Assembly (NCBI RefSeq): GCF_900141875.1
Contig: NZ_FQZE01000006.1
Coordinates: 120,776 to 184,775 of the forward strand
From: Tangfeifania diversioriginum
GTDB lineage: Bacteria > Bacteroidota > Bacteroidia > Bacteroidales > Prolixibacteraceae
Direction: 5' to 3'
Length of the DNA: 64,000 bases
In this document: in pieces, positions 26,473 to 34,771 of the stretch
How positions within the stretch are numbered: position 1 is the first letter of the stretch
How the letters are laid out: each line of letters starts with the position of its first letter
Made by a program: the position numbers and the translations under genes
Notes under the pieces: generated by a model
What the model saw: the letters and a program-made list of their open reading frames with translations, nothing else
Database searches by the model: none
Told to the model about the DNA's origin: nothing

Positions 26473-26943
26473 TTAAAGTTTCTCCACTTCCTCCACGTAA
26501 TCGAGCTGAAGATCTTCGTGCAGCATCGAAAGGGCTTTTTTGATGCGTTCCACCTGACGGGAATACATATTCTGAATTACACGGCTGGAGCGCCGTTGCA
26601 GACCAGATTCTTTCAATTTTTGGCAGAAATAAATGAGTAGCTCAACTTCGGTTTGTTTTGAGCCGGAAAAACGAATGTACTTGCGTGTGGTGCGCAACAC
26701 TTTTCGGAGTGTTTTTTTGGCAAGATAAAAACTACTGCGGTTCAGGTGGGTGAATTGCTCGTCGATTTCTTCCTTTACTTGACGAATAAAATATTGTTCG
26801 TTGAACGACTCAAACAGCAGGTAGCTCAGCAGTTCCTTATTCTCCTTTTTGTATTTGGCCAGCCGGATGCAAATATCCTGAAGCTGTTGCGGGGATAAGG
26901 TTTTAAGTTCTTTTTTAATAATACTTACTGAAGCTGTGTCCAT
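26473..26943 (-). CDS. Conserved hypothetical, helical, basic
   Basis: 156 aa, no signal peptide or TM segment. Predicted all-helical and rich in Lys/Arg/Glu (LAKKTLRKVLRTTRKYIRF near the middle, QVERIKKALSMLHEDLQ near the end). I do not recognise a named domain; proteins of this look are common single-copy hypotheticals in Bacteroidota. 89 bp behind ettA's start region and 81 bp ahead of the response regulator, all on the minus strand. Confidence 0.75.
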   Translation of the reverse strand: MDTASVSIIKKELKTLSPQQLQDICIRLAKYKKENKELLSYLLFESFNEQYFIRQVKEEIDEQFTHLNRSSFYLAKKTLRKVLRTTRKYIRFSGSKQTEVELLIYFCQKLKESGLQRRSSRVIQNMYSRQVERIKKALSMLHEDLQLDYVEEVEKL

Positions 26944-27024
26944 GTTGGTGAAACGTTTATGGGCTGGTAAAATTCTCCGAAAAAATTAACTGAATGTAAT
27001 AATGGAGAAAACCAGCTGTGCTGG

Positions 27025-27414
27025 CTAACCGGGTAGAAAGGCATTAATTTTTTTCAGCAATATTTCTTTTTTAATTGGTTTGGAAACATAATCGTCGCAG
27101 CCGGCTTCAATTGCTTTTTGATTGTCGCCCGAAAGTGCATAAGCTGTTTGCGCGATAATGGGAATATCGGGGTGAGAATTCTTGATCGTACGGGCTGCTT
27201 CATATCCGTCCATTACAGGCATTTTTAAATCCATTAAAATGAGCGAAATATCGGGATTTTGTTCCAGCATTTCAATAGTTTGTTTTCCGTTTGCGGCACG
27301 TAATAATTTGTAGTTTCCTTTTGATAAATAGGCTTTTAGTAACATGAAACTGGTTTCGTCGTCTTCAGCTATAAGCAAAACAGGTTGGTTTGAATACCGA
27401 CTTTCTTCATTCAT
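27025..27414 (-). CDS. Single-domain response regulator (CheY-like)
   Basis: 129 aa, receiver domain only. Acidic pair EDD at 17-19, phospho-acceptor D62 (LILMDLKMPVMDG), Thr in AQTAYA and Lys in SKPIKK. Such stand-alone receivers receive phosphate from hybrid histidine kinases and signal by protein contact. No kinase gene is adjacent, so the partner is unknown. Confidence 0.92.
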   Translation of the reverse strand: MNEESRYSNQPVLLIAEDDETSFMLLKAYLSKGNYKLLRAANGKQTIEMLEQNPDISLILMDLKMPVMDGYEAARTIKNSHPDIPIIAQTAYALSGDNQKAIEAGCDDYVSKPIKKEILLKKINAFLPG

Positions 27415-27488
27415 AAACTTGATTTTTCTGAATGCCTAAAAGTATTAATTTCATTGAATAAAGGAAAGAAAATCCCTTTATTAATTTT

Positions 27489-27995
27489 TCAGGCTTTCAG
27501 CAGCTTCTTGTAGATGTCAAAATTTTCATCATCGAATACGCAAAATGTAACTTCTTCAATTTCCGGGTGTTCAATCAGAAAAGCAGAAACCTCGTAAATG
27601 GCAATTTGTGCGGCCTGGTGTTTTGGATAGCCGTAAACACCAGTGCTGATATTGGGGAAAGCAATTGTTTTTACGTTGTTATCGAGCGCAATTTCAAGGC
27701 TACGCCGGTAGCAGGAGGCCAGTTTTTCAGGTTCGTTTTTGTTGCCGTCTTTCCAAACCGGACCAACTGTGTGAATAACATATTTGGCCGGGAGTTTATA
27801 GCCTTTTGTAATTTTTGCATCGCCGGTATCACAACCGTTCAATGTGCGGCACTCTTCCAACAACTCTTTCCCGGCTGCACGGTGAATGGCCCCGTCAACA
27901 CCCCCGCCTCCCAGCAATGTAGAGTTTGCAGCATTTACAATTGCGTCAACTTTCAGTTTTGTAATATCTCCTTCGTGTAGTTTTACCTGTTGCAT
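27489..27995 (-). CDS. Macrodomain O-acetyl-ADP-ribose deacetylase
   Basis: 168 aa, a single macrodomain of the YmdB/MacroD type. Ligand loop 1 is [21 protein letters not shown] (only the family core is counted here: NAAN and GGGGVDGAI), loop 2 ISTGVYGYP. Removes acetyl from O-acetyl-ADP-ribose or ADP-ribose from acidic residues. Monocistronic or weakly linked with the response regulator (74-bp gap). Confidence 0.92.
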   Translation of the reverse strand: MQQVKLHEGDITKLKVDAIVNAANSTLLGGGGVDGAIHRAAGKELLEECRTLNGCDTGDAKITKGYKLPAKYVIHTVGPVWKDGNKNEPEKLASCYRRSLEIALDNNVKTIAFPNISTGVYGYPKHQAAQIAIYEVSAFLIEHPEIEEVTFCVFDDENFDIYKKLLKA

Positions 27996-28289
27996 AATAT
28001 TAACTTTTCGGGTTTAAACAGTTAAAATTAAAAAACCATCAACCTTCAGCCAACGAATTCAACTATTTTTTACCGGCCCTTTTTAAGGTGTGTGACATTA
28101 GTCGTAGCCAAATGCAAAATATATTCTTTCCTTTGCCCTGTAAATGAAGTTTTTCTATACATTCCGGGACTCTCCAAATGAGCTGAATCAAATCATTTCA
28201 ATTTATTCTAAGTACCATAATTATTATTGATTGAAACGGAAGAACTTCGAAATAAGTAAGTTGTTTAAAAATAAGTATCATGAAATATT

Positions 28290-28517
28290 ATGAAAGAATT
28301 AATTCAAAATAAGAAACTTGCAATTGCCTTTACGCTTGTTGGCGCATTAGGCGGATTTTTATACTGGAAATTTATTGGGTGTACCAGCGGCACCTGCCCA
28401 ATTCAGTCAGTTTGGTACTGGACAACCTTGTGGGGAGCCGCCGTTGGTTACCTGGTGGGCGATTTCATTAATGATTTCGTTCAGAAACGAAAAAAGAAAT
28501 CGGAAGGAGAAAAGTGA
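28290..28517 (+). CDS. DUF6132-type small membrane protein
   Basis: 75 aa. Two TM helices (AIAFTLVGALGGFLYWKFI; VWYWTTLWGAAVGYLVGDFI) separated by the motif GCTSGTCPIQS, with two Cys five apart. The motif is typical of a family annotated DUF6132. The basic C-terminus KRKKKSEGEK should face the cytoplasm. Its stop overlaps the GTG start of a thioredoxin gene, hinting that the Cys pair is a redox or metal site served by that thioredoxin. Function unknown. Confidence 0.8.
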   Translation: MKELIQNKKLAIAFTLVGALGGFLYWKFIGCTSGTCPIQSVWYWTTLWGAAVGYLVGDFINDFVQKRKKKSEGEK

Positions 28518-28810
28518 ACCAACGTTTTTTGCATATCATCAAGTCGCGCAAGCCGGTCCTGGTCGATTTTTATGCCGACTGGTGCGGCCCTTGCAAAGAA
28601 ATACCGCCGGTTTTAAAGAAAGTAAAGCAGGAATTGAAAGATGTGCGAATTGTAAAGGTGAATGTGGACAGGAACCCGTTTATTGCCAGCCGTTACAAGG
28701 TAAATCGCTTACCCACACTTATTGTGTTTAAAGAGGGGGAACCCATCTGGACGCATGAAGGTATTTTTTGCCCGGAAAAGCTAAAATCGATACTGCAAAG
28801 CAAAATGTAA
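28514..28810 (+). CDS. Thioredoxin
   Basis: 98 aa, thioredoxin fold with active site WCGPC (YADWCGPCKEIPP) at about residues 21-25 and cis-Pro in RLPTLIVF. No signal peptide, so cytoplasmic. Start codon GTG at 28514 overlaps the DUF6132 stop (GTGA), implying translational coupling, and no ATG is available nearby. Smaller than TrxA, more like a specialised partner. Confidence 0.9.
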   Translation: MNQRFLHIIKSRKPVLVDFYADWCGPCKEIPPVLKKVKQELKDVRIVKVNVDRNPFIASRYKVNRLPTLIVFKEGEPIWTHEGIFCPEKLKSILQSKM

Positions 28811-28922
28811 AGTTTCAGTAACTCTCCGCTTACCCCCGTTTCATTCTCATCAAAGCCGTTATCAGTTTAATTCTCCTGAAAATAGTATCTTTAACCAATG
28901 TAACTGATAACCAATAAAAAAA

Positions 28923-30101
28923 ATGAGACGATTAGTTTTTCTGATTTATTTCCTTGCTGTTTCAAGTCATTTTAACCCGGTTTTTTCTCAGGAACAAAAT
29001 AATCCAAATCTTTGTATTGGTCATTATTATACTGAGAATGAAGCAAAAGAAGTACTTGAAAAGTTGAAGTCGCAATACCAGACAAAAGATGCGTGGCTTC
29101 AGCGTGCTGAAATTATCCGGCAGGGAATTCTGGAAGGTGCCGACCTGGTTCCTTTCCCTGATAAAACACCACTCAAACCACGTTTTTCTGAGATTCGTGA
29201 ATACGATGGTTATTCGGTGCAAAATGTGGCCATTGAAAGTTTGCCCGGTGTGTTTGTTACCGGCAGTTTGTATCTTCCTGAAACCAAAACCGGAAAATTG
29301 CCCGGCATCCTGAGTACTCATGGTCACTGGAATGAACCAGACGATTATGGCCGTTTTCGGGAAGATGCCCAGAAACGTTGCGCAGCACTGACCAGAATGG
29401 GTGCTGTGGTTTATTCCATCGATATGGTAGGTTACGGCGAAATGGCTGAATGGGGCTGGAAACACAAACACCCGCTTGCACTAAAGCAGCAGTTGTGGAA
29501 CAGTGCGCGCGCGCTCGACTTTTTACTCTCGCTCGATTTTATAGATGATGAACGCATGGCAGTAACCGGCGCTTCGGGAGGTGCCACCCAGACTTTTTTA
29601 CTAACTGCTATTGACAACCGGGTGAAAGTTTCCGTGCCGGTTGTGCAGGTTTCGGCGCATTTCTTTGGCGGTTGTGTTTGCGAAAGCGGAATGCCCATTC
29701 ATAAAAGCAAACAGCACCAGACCAACAATGTGGAAATAGCTGCACTGGCGGCACCGCGTCCTATGCTGATTGTATCCGATGGTGCCGACTGGACCAAAAA
29801 TACGCCTGATGTGGAGTTTCCGCATATTCAATATATCTATAATTTAATGGGCGTGAAAAACCGGGTAAAAAATGTTCATTTACCCGATGAAGGGCATGGT
29901 TACGAACTGCCCAAGCGAAAAGCGGTATATCCTTTCCTGGCTGAACAACTTGGGTTGAATATGAATGTTGTCCTCGACAAAAACGGGGCGGTAATCGAAA
30001 AAGGAATCGTTGTTGAGCCTTATGAAAAAATGAAGGTTTTTTCGGAGCGCAACCCGCGGCCGGATTATGCTGTGCTGACGAATGATGGAGTAGAGTGGTG
30101 A
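28923..30101 (+). CDS. Secreted alpha/beta hydrolase (acetyl xylan esterase/dienelactone hydrolase-like)
   Basis: 392 aa. Signal peptide at 1-22 (PVFSQ). Large serine hydrolase: LPGILSTHGHW (oxyanion region), VVYSIDMVGYGEMAEWGWKH, nucleophile Ser in VTGASGGATQTF, Asp near PRPMLIVSDGADW and His in LPDEGHGYELP. Relatives are often carbohydrate esterases or hydrolases of unknown substrate in Bacteroidota. Convergent with the metallo-beta-lactamase-fold gene (6-bp gap). Confidence 0.85.
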   Translation: MRRLVFLIYFLAVSSHFNPVFSQEQNNPNLCIGHYYTENEAKEVLEKLKSQYQTKDAWLQRAEIIRQGILEGADLVPFPDKTPLKPRFSEIREYDGYSVQNVAIESLPGVFVTGSLYLPETKTGKLPGILSTHGHWNEPDDYGRFREDAQKRCAALTRMGAVVYSIDMVGYGEMAEWGWKHKHPLALKQQLWNSARALDFLLSLDFIDDERMAVTGASGGATQTFLLTAIDNRVKVSVPVVQVSAHFFGGCVCESGMPIHKSKQHQTNNVEIAALAAPRPMLIVSDGADWTKNTPDVEFPHIQYIYNLMGVKNRVKNVHLPDEGHGYELPKRKAVYPFLAEQLGLNMNVVLDKNGAVIEKGIVVEPYEKMKVFSERNPRPDYAVLTNDGVEW

Positions 30102-30106
30102 TTTAA

Positions 30107-30955
30107 CTATTTCAACTCACCATAAACCGATTCCACCAGCCTTGCTTCGTTTTCATTAAAGGCAGCTCGGGTTTCTTGCAGTGTTTTTCCTTCGTCCACC
30201 AGCTTTTTAACTTTTTGTTGAAAAGCAGTTATCTCCTCCAGGTGTTGTTCAATATCTGCACGGGTCATAATATCAGCATGCCCGCTGCAGAATTTTTCGG
30301 CATCCAGTGTTTCCAATATTTTGTGGGTGGTTTTTACATGTTCGAAGGAATCCCCACCTTTGTAGGAGTGAATGAGTTGAGGGCGCCCTTTAAATACCTG
30401 GTCGCCGATAAAAGCCGTTTTTTCTTCCGGGAAATACACCACAATGTCGCCTGTGGTGTGGCCTGCCCCAAAGTAATACATTTCAATCGATTGGTTGCCC
30501 ATGTGCAGTTGCATTTTGTCGTTGAAGGTTACCTGCGGCACAAAAGGCAAAAGTGCTGCATTGTTCCATCTCGGGATTGAACCATCACGGCCAGGATGGA
30601 AAAATTCTTCACGACAGTTTTCGTGTGCGATAATGGTTACTTCTTTCGGGAAAAATTCGTTGCCGTTTACGTGGTCGCCGTCGCTGTGGGTATTGATGAG
30701 GAATTTCACCGGCTTGTCAGTTACCGATTTTACCGCTTCGAAAATGCCGTCAACCGAAGCTTTATCCATTTTGGCATCGATAATCAGCACTTCGTTTTCG
30801 CCAATAAACATTCCGCCGTTGGCACCACGGCCTCCCATCACCTGGTAAAGGTTATCCGAAATTTTATCGAGCGTAACCGGTGGGGTTTCCTGGTTTTGTG
30901 CCATCAGAAAAACAGAAAGAAAGAGGGCAAATGCAAAAACATATAATCTTTTCAT
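30107..30955 (-). CDS. Exported metallo-beta-lactamase-fold hydrolase with an altered metal motif
   Basis: 282 aa. Signal peptide at 1-19 (FLMAQ). The metal-binding loop reads NTHSDGDHVNGN (H90, D92, D94, H95), so the second His of the canonical HxHxDH is an Asp. Later ligands look normal: GAGHTTGDIVVYFP (His and the strand), FIGDQVFKG (Asp) and FCSGHADI (His). Family members hydrolyse lactams, lactones, thioesters and similar bonds. Substrate unknown. Confidence 0.85.
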   Translation of the reverse strand: MKRLYVFAFALFLSVFLMAQNQETPPVTLDKISDNLYQVMGGRGANGGMFIGENEVLIIDAKMDKASVDGIFEAVKSVTDKPVKFLINTHSDGDHVNGNEFFPKEVTIIAHENCREEFFHPGRDGSIPRWNNAALLPFVPQVTFNDKMQLHMGNQSIEMYYFGAGHTTGDIVVYFPEEKTAFIGDQVFKGRPQLIHSYKGGDSFEHVKTTHKILETLDAEKFCSGHADIMTRADIEQHLEEITAFQQKVKKLVDEGKTLQETRAAFNENEARLVESVYGELK

Positions 30956-31080
30956 AGTGATGATCTTTTTTTATAATTGAACATTATGCGTTAAGGTACG
31001 AAACATTTTTCCGGCAATCAAATTTACCCCCCGGACCTGAATAAAGAATAAAATCTTTTCCTGTGTTCATTTAAGAAAAT

Positions 31081-31088
31081 TACCTTTG
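31081..31088 (+). promoter_or_regulatory. -7 promoter box for the 31.1-31.8 kb pair
   Basis: TACCTTTG, exact TAnnTTTG, 25 bp ahead of the ATG at 31114. Confidence 0.5.
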
Positions 31089-31113
31089 TTCTGCTTAACC
31101 TGTTTTAATTGTT

Positions 31114-31497
31114 ATGAATCCGATTTCGCTGACCGGTGCTTTTGTAATAACTTTTTCGTTGCTTTCATACGGCATTGGCACAATATCGCTTACACATTTT
31201 AAAATGGTTTCAACAGGCGTGTTGGTATATATCACTACTGGTGTGATTCTCGATATTACCGGGGCTGCCTTAATGGTAATTGCTACATCCGGAAGCCCTT
31301 TTACACTGCACGGTATTCTTGGTTTTTCAGGGGTGCTGGTCATGTTGGTAAATGCGCTGCTGTTATGGCGTTATTTCAGGGAAAAAGGAAGTGAAACAGA
31401 GGTGTCAGGTTCATTGCTACTGTATGCTAAATTGGCTTATTTGTGGTGGATGTTGGCCTACATTTGGGGGAGTTTGTTAATAATCTGGAGATTTTGA
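31114..31497 (+). CDS. Small four-helix membrane protein (HsmA-like)
   Basis: 127 aa with four TM segments (about 3-22, 30-56, 64-85, 98-124); the loop SGSPFTLHGILGFSG holds a conserved-looking His and Gly. It resembles the uncharacterised HsmA/TIGR03987 family, a call from memory and not certain. The eIF1-like gene follows 3 bp downstream, so they form one operon. Confidence 0.7.
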   Translation: MNPISLTGAFVITFSLLSYGIGTISLTHFKMVSTGVLVYITTGVILDITGAALMVIATSGSPFTLHGILGFSGVLVMLVNALLLWRYFREKGSETEVSGSLLLYAKLAYLWWMLAYIWGSLLIIWRF

Positions 31498-31500
31498 GTT

Positions 31501-31845
31501 ATGGATAACGACTGGAAAAAAAGACTGGGTACGGTATATTCTACCAATCCCGATTTTGAATATGAAAAGGATAATGAACCAGAGGCAGAAACTTTGCCTC
31601 CACAACAACAAAGCCTGAAAGTGAGCATCGACCGCAAAAAGCGGAAAGGTAAAAGTGTGACATTGGTTACCGGTTTTGTAGGGAGTGAAGACGATTTAAA
31701 AGAACTGGGCAAAATGCTGAAAACAAAATGTGGTGTTGGAGGTACCGTTAAAGACGGTGAGATTTTGATTCAGGGTGAATTTCGTGAACGCGTGATGGAA
31801 CTGCTGAAAGCAGAAGGGTACAAGGTGAAGAAGTCGGGAGGATGA
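31501..31845 (+). CDS. eIF1/SUI1-family translation factor (YciH-like)
   Basis: 114 aa. Disordered acidic N-terminus, then a SUI1 domain at about 38-110: VSIDRKKRKGKSVTLVTGF, LKELGKMLKTKCGVGGTVKDG, EILIQGEFRERVMELLKAEG. The GVGGTVK loop is the hallmark. Bacterial YciH is thought to affect start-site fidelity on the 30S subunit. Coupled to the membrane protein upstream. Confidence 0.9.
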   Translation: MDNDWKKRLGTVYSTNPDFEYEKDNEPEAETLPPQQQSLKVSIDRKKRKGKSVTLVTGFVGSEDDLKELGKMLKTKCGVGGTVKDGEILIQGEFRERVMELLKAEGYKVKKSGG

Positions 31846-31851
31846 AGAGGA

Positions 31852-31895
31852 TGGGGATTTGTGGGGATTGGGTGGTGATTGGTGGAGATTTATAG
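31852..31895 (+). repeat. G-rich degenerate tandem stretch
   Basis: Just past the eIF1-like stop the + strand carries GGGGATTT, GTGGGGATTG, GGTGGTGATTG and GTGGAGATTT, i.e. repeats of roughly 10 nt with G-runs of 2-4. It could fold as a quadruplex in the 3' UTR or be a slipped-strand repeat. The rest of this gap to 32039 shows nothing recognisable. Confidence 0.4.
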
Positions 31896-32039
31896 TAATT
31901 GATTGAAAATAAGTGGATATTTATGATGATTTATTTTTTTTGTAGCGTTGAAGTACCTAGCTATCATTTTCCACTAAGTAGGTAAGATAAAATGCAGATT
32001 GAAACTGAATCAAGGAAAATGATCCAGTTCGACACTTAT

Positions 32040-32230
32040 AAAAAAAAGTCTGACACCTCTTTATCAGGCTGTAATAACGTGTTAGATCTATTGTATGGAA
32101 CAATAAATTTCCTGCAATATAGTTGAGATTATTCGTCTGATAAAGTAATTTAGGTTGATTACCTAAACCCTTGGTTAAACAGCCATTTATTTTTATATCG
32201 TGTTGTTCGACCTGTTTATTCTGTCATTTA
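32040..32230 (-). ncRNA. Candidate small RNA, copy 1 (minus strand)
   Basis: Read on the minus strand the conserved element ends with ATTGT/ACAAT (5-bp stem, 5-nt loop). A second hairpin (AGCCTGATA with TGTCAGACT, one mismatch and one wobble) follows directly before an eight-T run, the layout of an RNA 3' end. The hairpin is kept in copy 2. The 5' end and promoter are guesses; the element may instead act only as leader DNA for the + strand gene. Confidence 0.35.
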
Positions 32231-32262
32231 TCGATTCAAAATAAACTTTTCAAAAAAGCAGC

Positions 32263-32270
32263 TATCTTAG
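32263..32270 (+). promoter_or_regulatory. -7 promoter box of the DUF5916 gene
   Basis: TATCTTAG (7 of 8 to TAnnTTTG at best positions), 19 bp before the ATG. The equivalent box in copy 2 is TATCTTCG at the same distance from its ATG. Confidence 0.5.
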
Positions 32271-32289
32271 TTATAAAACCTTATTTGTT

Positions 32290-34512
32290 ATGAAAAGAGA
32301 GTCAGCTGCTTTTTTAATTTTATCAGCCATTTTACTAATTGGATTTAACGTTTTTGGGCAGGATGGAGTGCAAATCAAACCGCTTTCCGGTGAAATTAAT
32401 TTTGACGGGAAAGTTGAAGAACCGGCCTGGAAGCTCAGCACTGAATTTCCACTCACCATGCACTTTCCGGTTTTTAATAATCTGCCAACTGAAAAAAATG
32501 AAGTGTACATAACTTTTGACGATGAATACCTTTGGGTAGGAGCCATTTTGCATTACGAAGATATTTCTGACATCGTATCCACAAGTAAAAAACGTGATGA
32601 AGAATCTGAAAATTCCGACTCATTTGGAATTTTGCTCGATACTTATGATGATAATGAAAACGCGCTGGGATTTTTTACCATGCCCTCAGGATTAAAAATT
32701 GATTATTCCGTTTCAAATGACGGACAGGGCGGAGGGCCCGGTGGTGGAAGTATAAACTACACATGGGATTCTTTTTGGGATATAAAAACGGTAACCACCC
32801 CGAATGCCTGGCATGTTGAGATGCGCATCCCGTTTTCGAGTTTACGTTTTCAGAGTGCAAATGACATAACAGAAATGGGATTAATAATCAATCGTAAAAT
32901 CAGTCATGTGAATGAAATTGACACCTGGCCGGCAATCGATACCAAATATGGCCGCGATGCCAATTTGCGCCCTTCTCTTGGAAAAACCATTGTTTTTGAA
33001 GGGATTGAATCACGAAATCCGGTTTATATTTCACCCTACCTCTTGGGAGGTACTTCAAAAAATTATGAGTTGAATGAAGCCGGAAATGAATATGTTAGCA
33101 CCAGCGACCCGGAGTTTACCGGCGGCCTCGATGTGAAATACAACCTGAATAATAATCTCACCCTCGATTTTACGGTAAATACCGATTTTGCACAAGTGGA
33201 GGCCGATGATGAACAAGTAAATTTAACCCGCTACTCGCTGTTTTTCCCTGAAAAGCGGTTGTTTTTCCAGGAGCGCTCCGGTATTTTTAGTTATGAACTG
33301 GGAGGTCCGCAGGATTTGTTTTACAGCCGTAACATTGGAATTGCCAATCGTGAGCCGGTTGATATTTTAGGAGGCGTCCGACTGGTTGGACGGCTCGGAA
33401 AATGGGATGTCGGTTTTCTCAATATGAATACCACAAAATTTAATGGGAATCCAGCAGAAAATTTTGGAGTTGCACGGTTGAGAAAACAGGTCATCAATGA
33501 AAATTCTTACGTCGGCGGAATGGTAACTTCACGTGTTGATTTTGAAGGAAATTACAATGTGGCTTATGGCCTGGACGGGATTTTTAAAATTACTGACGTG
33601 GATTATGCAACTATAAAACTGGCACAGTCGCAGGATAATTCAATTGACTCAGAAATGCTTTCGCTCGACCCTACATTTTTCTCTTTTGAATTGCAACGCA
33701 GAGCAGAAGAAGGATTTTTGTATGGGGGGAAATATGCTTACTGGGGCAAAGACTTCATTCCGGCATCAGGATTCATTTTTATCAACAATATTCATGAGGT
33801 TAGAAGTACGCTCGGATACGGTTGGTTTCCCGGGGAAAATTCTACCATCTTTAAGTATTCTATCGAAAATGATTTTGAAATGACGAAGCGAATTTTGGAT
33901 GGAAAAATTGAGCAAATGGAAGTTGCATTGCAGTTCAAAATGGACTTAAAAAGTGGAATAGGTATGTTTATATCTTACCAATACAATAAAGAAGGTTTAA
34001 TACATGATTTTTATTTACCAAACAACATTGTTGTGATAGCCGATGATTATTCATATTGGAACCTGCGAACCCGCTTTAATACGCCCAGAACAAAAAAAGT
34101 TGTTGCGGATTTTAGTATTGACGGAGGAGGCTTTTATGACGGGAAACAGTTTTCAGTAGAATTTGAGCCTGAATTCAATCTTTCATCAAGTGTGCAATTA
34201 TCAGCTACTTATAAACTGGATAAGGTCAATTTCCCTGATCAGAATCAAAGTTTTACCAACAACATTGCACGAATAAAAGCTACCTACATGCTGAATACAA
34301 AATTATCGATGAGTTCATTCATTCAGTACAATGAAATTGACAATATATTGCTGACCAATTTCCGGCTCAGGTACACTCCGCGCGATGGGAATAATTTATA
34401 CCTGGTGCTCAACGACCTGAGAAATGCCGATAAAGCAGGAACAACACCCGAATTACCTGCTTTTATAAACCGGACGATACTGTTGAAATATACACATACG
34501 TTCAGGTTATGA
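32290..34512 (+). CDS. Outer-membrane protein, CBM9-like plus DUF5916 barrel
   Basis: 740 aa. Signal peptide at 1-23 (NVFGQ). Residues about 30-220 form a CBM9-like beta sandwich (GEINFDGKVEEPAWKLS, VYITFDDEYLWVGAIL, DSFGILLDTYDDNENALGF, WHVEMRIPFSSLRF). The remainder is the DUF5916 region (RPSLGKTIVFEGI, FTVNTDFAQVEADDEQVNLT, FPEKRLFFQERSGIF), ending in alternating strands with a terminal aromatic/Leu (HTFRL), as in outer-membrane beta barrels. Role unknown; possibly surface carbohydrate binding or export. It shares its upstream element with the LytS/LytTR operon that follows. Confidence 0.85.
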   Translation: MKRESAAFLILSAILLIGFNVFGQDGVQIKPLSGEINFDGKVEEPAWKLSTEFPLTMHFPVFNNLPTEKNEVYITFDDEYLWVGAILHYEDISDIVSTSKKRDEESENSDSFGILLDTYDDNENALGFFTMPSGLKIDYSVSNDGQGGGPGGGSINYTWDSFWDIKTVTTPNAWHVEMRIPFSSLRFQSANDITEMGLIINRKISHVNEIDTWPAIDTKYGRDANLRPSLGKTIVFEGIESRNPVYISPYLLGGTSKNYELNEAGNEYVSTSDPEFTGGLDVKYNLNNNLTLDFTVNTDFAQVEADDEQVNLTRYSLFFPEKRLFFQERSGIFSYELGGPQDLFYSRNIGIANREPVDILGGVRLVGRLGKWDVGFLNMNTTKFNGNPAENFGVARLRKQVINENSYVGGMVTSRVDFEGNYNVAYGLDGIFKITDVDYATIKLAQSQDNSIDSEMLSLDPTFFSFELQRRAEEGFLYGGKYAYWGKDFIPASGFIFINNIHEVRSTLGYGWFPGENSTIFKYSIENDFEMTKRILDGKIEQMEVALQFKMDLKSGIGMFISYQYNKEGLIHDFYLPNNIVVIADDYSYWNLRTRFNTPRTKKVVADFSIDGGGFYDGKQFSVEFEPEFNLSSSVQLSATYKLDKVNFPDQNQSFTNNIARIKATYMLNTKLSMSSFIQYNEIDNILLTNFRLRYTPRDGNNLYLVLNDLRNADKAGTTPELPAFINRTILLKYTHTFRL

Positions 34513-34521
34513 TGTTCGATA

Positions 34522-34720
34522 TAAAAAAAGCCTGATACCTCTGTATCAGGCCGTGTTAACAAACTATATTTATTGTATGGAACAATAAACTTACTGCAAT
34601 ATAGCTTAGAGTAGTCAACAGGGAAAATATATTCGGCCGGCTACCTGTATTTCTGGTTGAATAGCCAGGTGTTTTCAAATCCTGTTGTTCAACCAGTTTA
34701 TTCAGTTATTTATCGAATCC
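34522..34720 (-). ncRNA. Candidate small RNA, copy 2 (minus strand)
   Basis: Contains a perfect hairpin GCCTGATAC (34530-34538), loop CTCT, GTATCAGGC (34543-34551). On the minus strand it is followed at once by a seven-T run, so it is a factor-independent terminator for minus transcription, although no minus-strand gene is present. On the + strand no T-run follows. This orientation is the reason for suspecting an RNA gene. Promoter and 5' end not established. Confidence 0.4.
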
Positions 34721-34745
34721 AAATAAACATTTCAAAAAAGGCAAC

Positions 34746-34753
34746 TATCTTCG
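34746..34753 (+). promoter_or_regulatory. -7 promoter box of the LytS/LytTR operon
   Basis: TATCTTCG at the same position relative to the start codon as in copy 1; 18 bp before the ATG at 34772. Confidence 0.5.
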
Positions 34754-34771
34754 TTATAAAATAGTTAATGC

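Larger units (their letters stand above)
32040..32289. repeat. Duplicated noncoding element, copy 1
   Basis: This segment matches 34522-34771 throughout. Shared blocks: a hairpin region at the left end, a 19-nt identical block at 32089-32107, CTGCAATATAG at 32112-32122, and 32201-32278. In the last block I count about nine mismatches and one gap over 79 bp by eye. It ends directly at the start codon of the DUF5916 gene and includes its promoter box. Confidence 0.8.
34522..34771. repeat. Duplicated noncoding element, copy 2
   Basis: Copy of 32040-32289, located between the DUF5916 gene and the histidine kinase gene and ending at the kinase ATG. Identical 19-nt block at 34571-34589, CTGCAATATAG at 34594-34604, and 34683-34760 aligned with 32201-32278. 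Confidence 0.8.
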
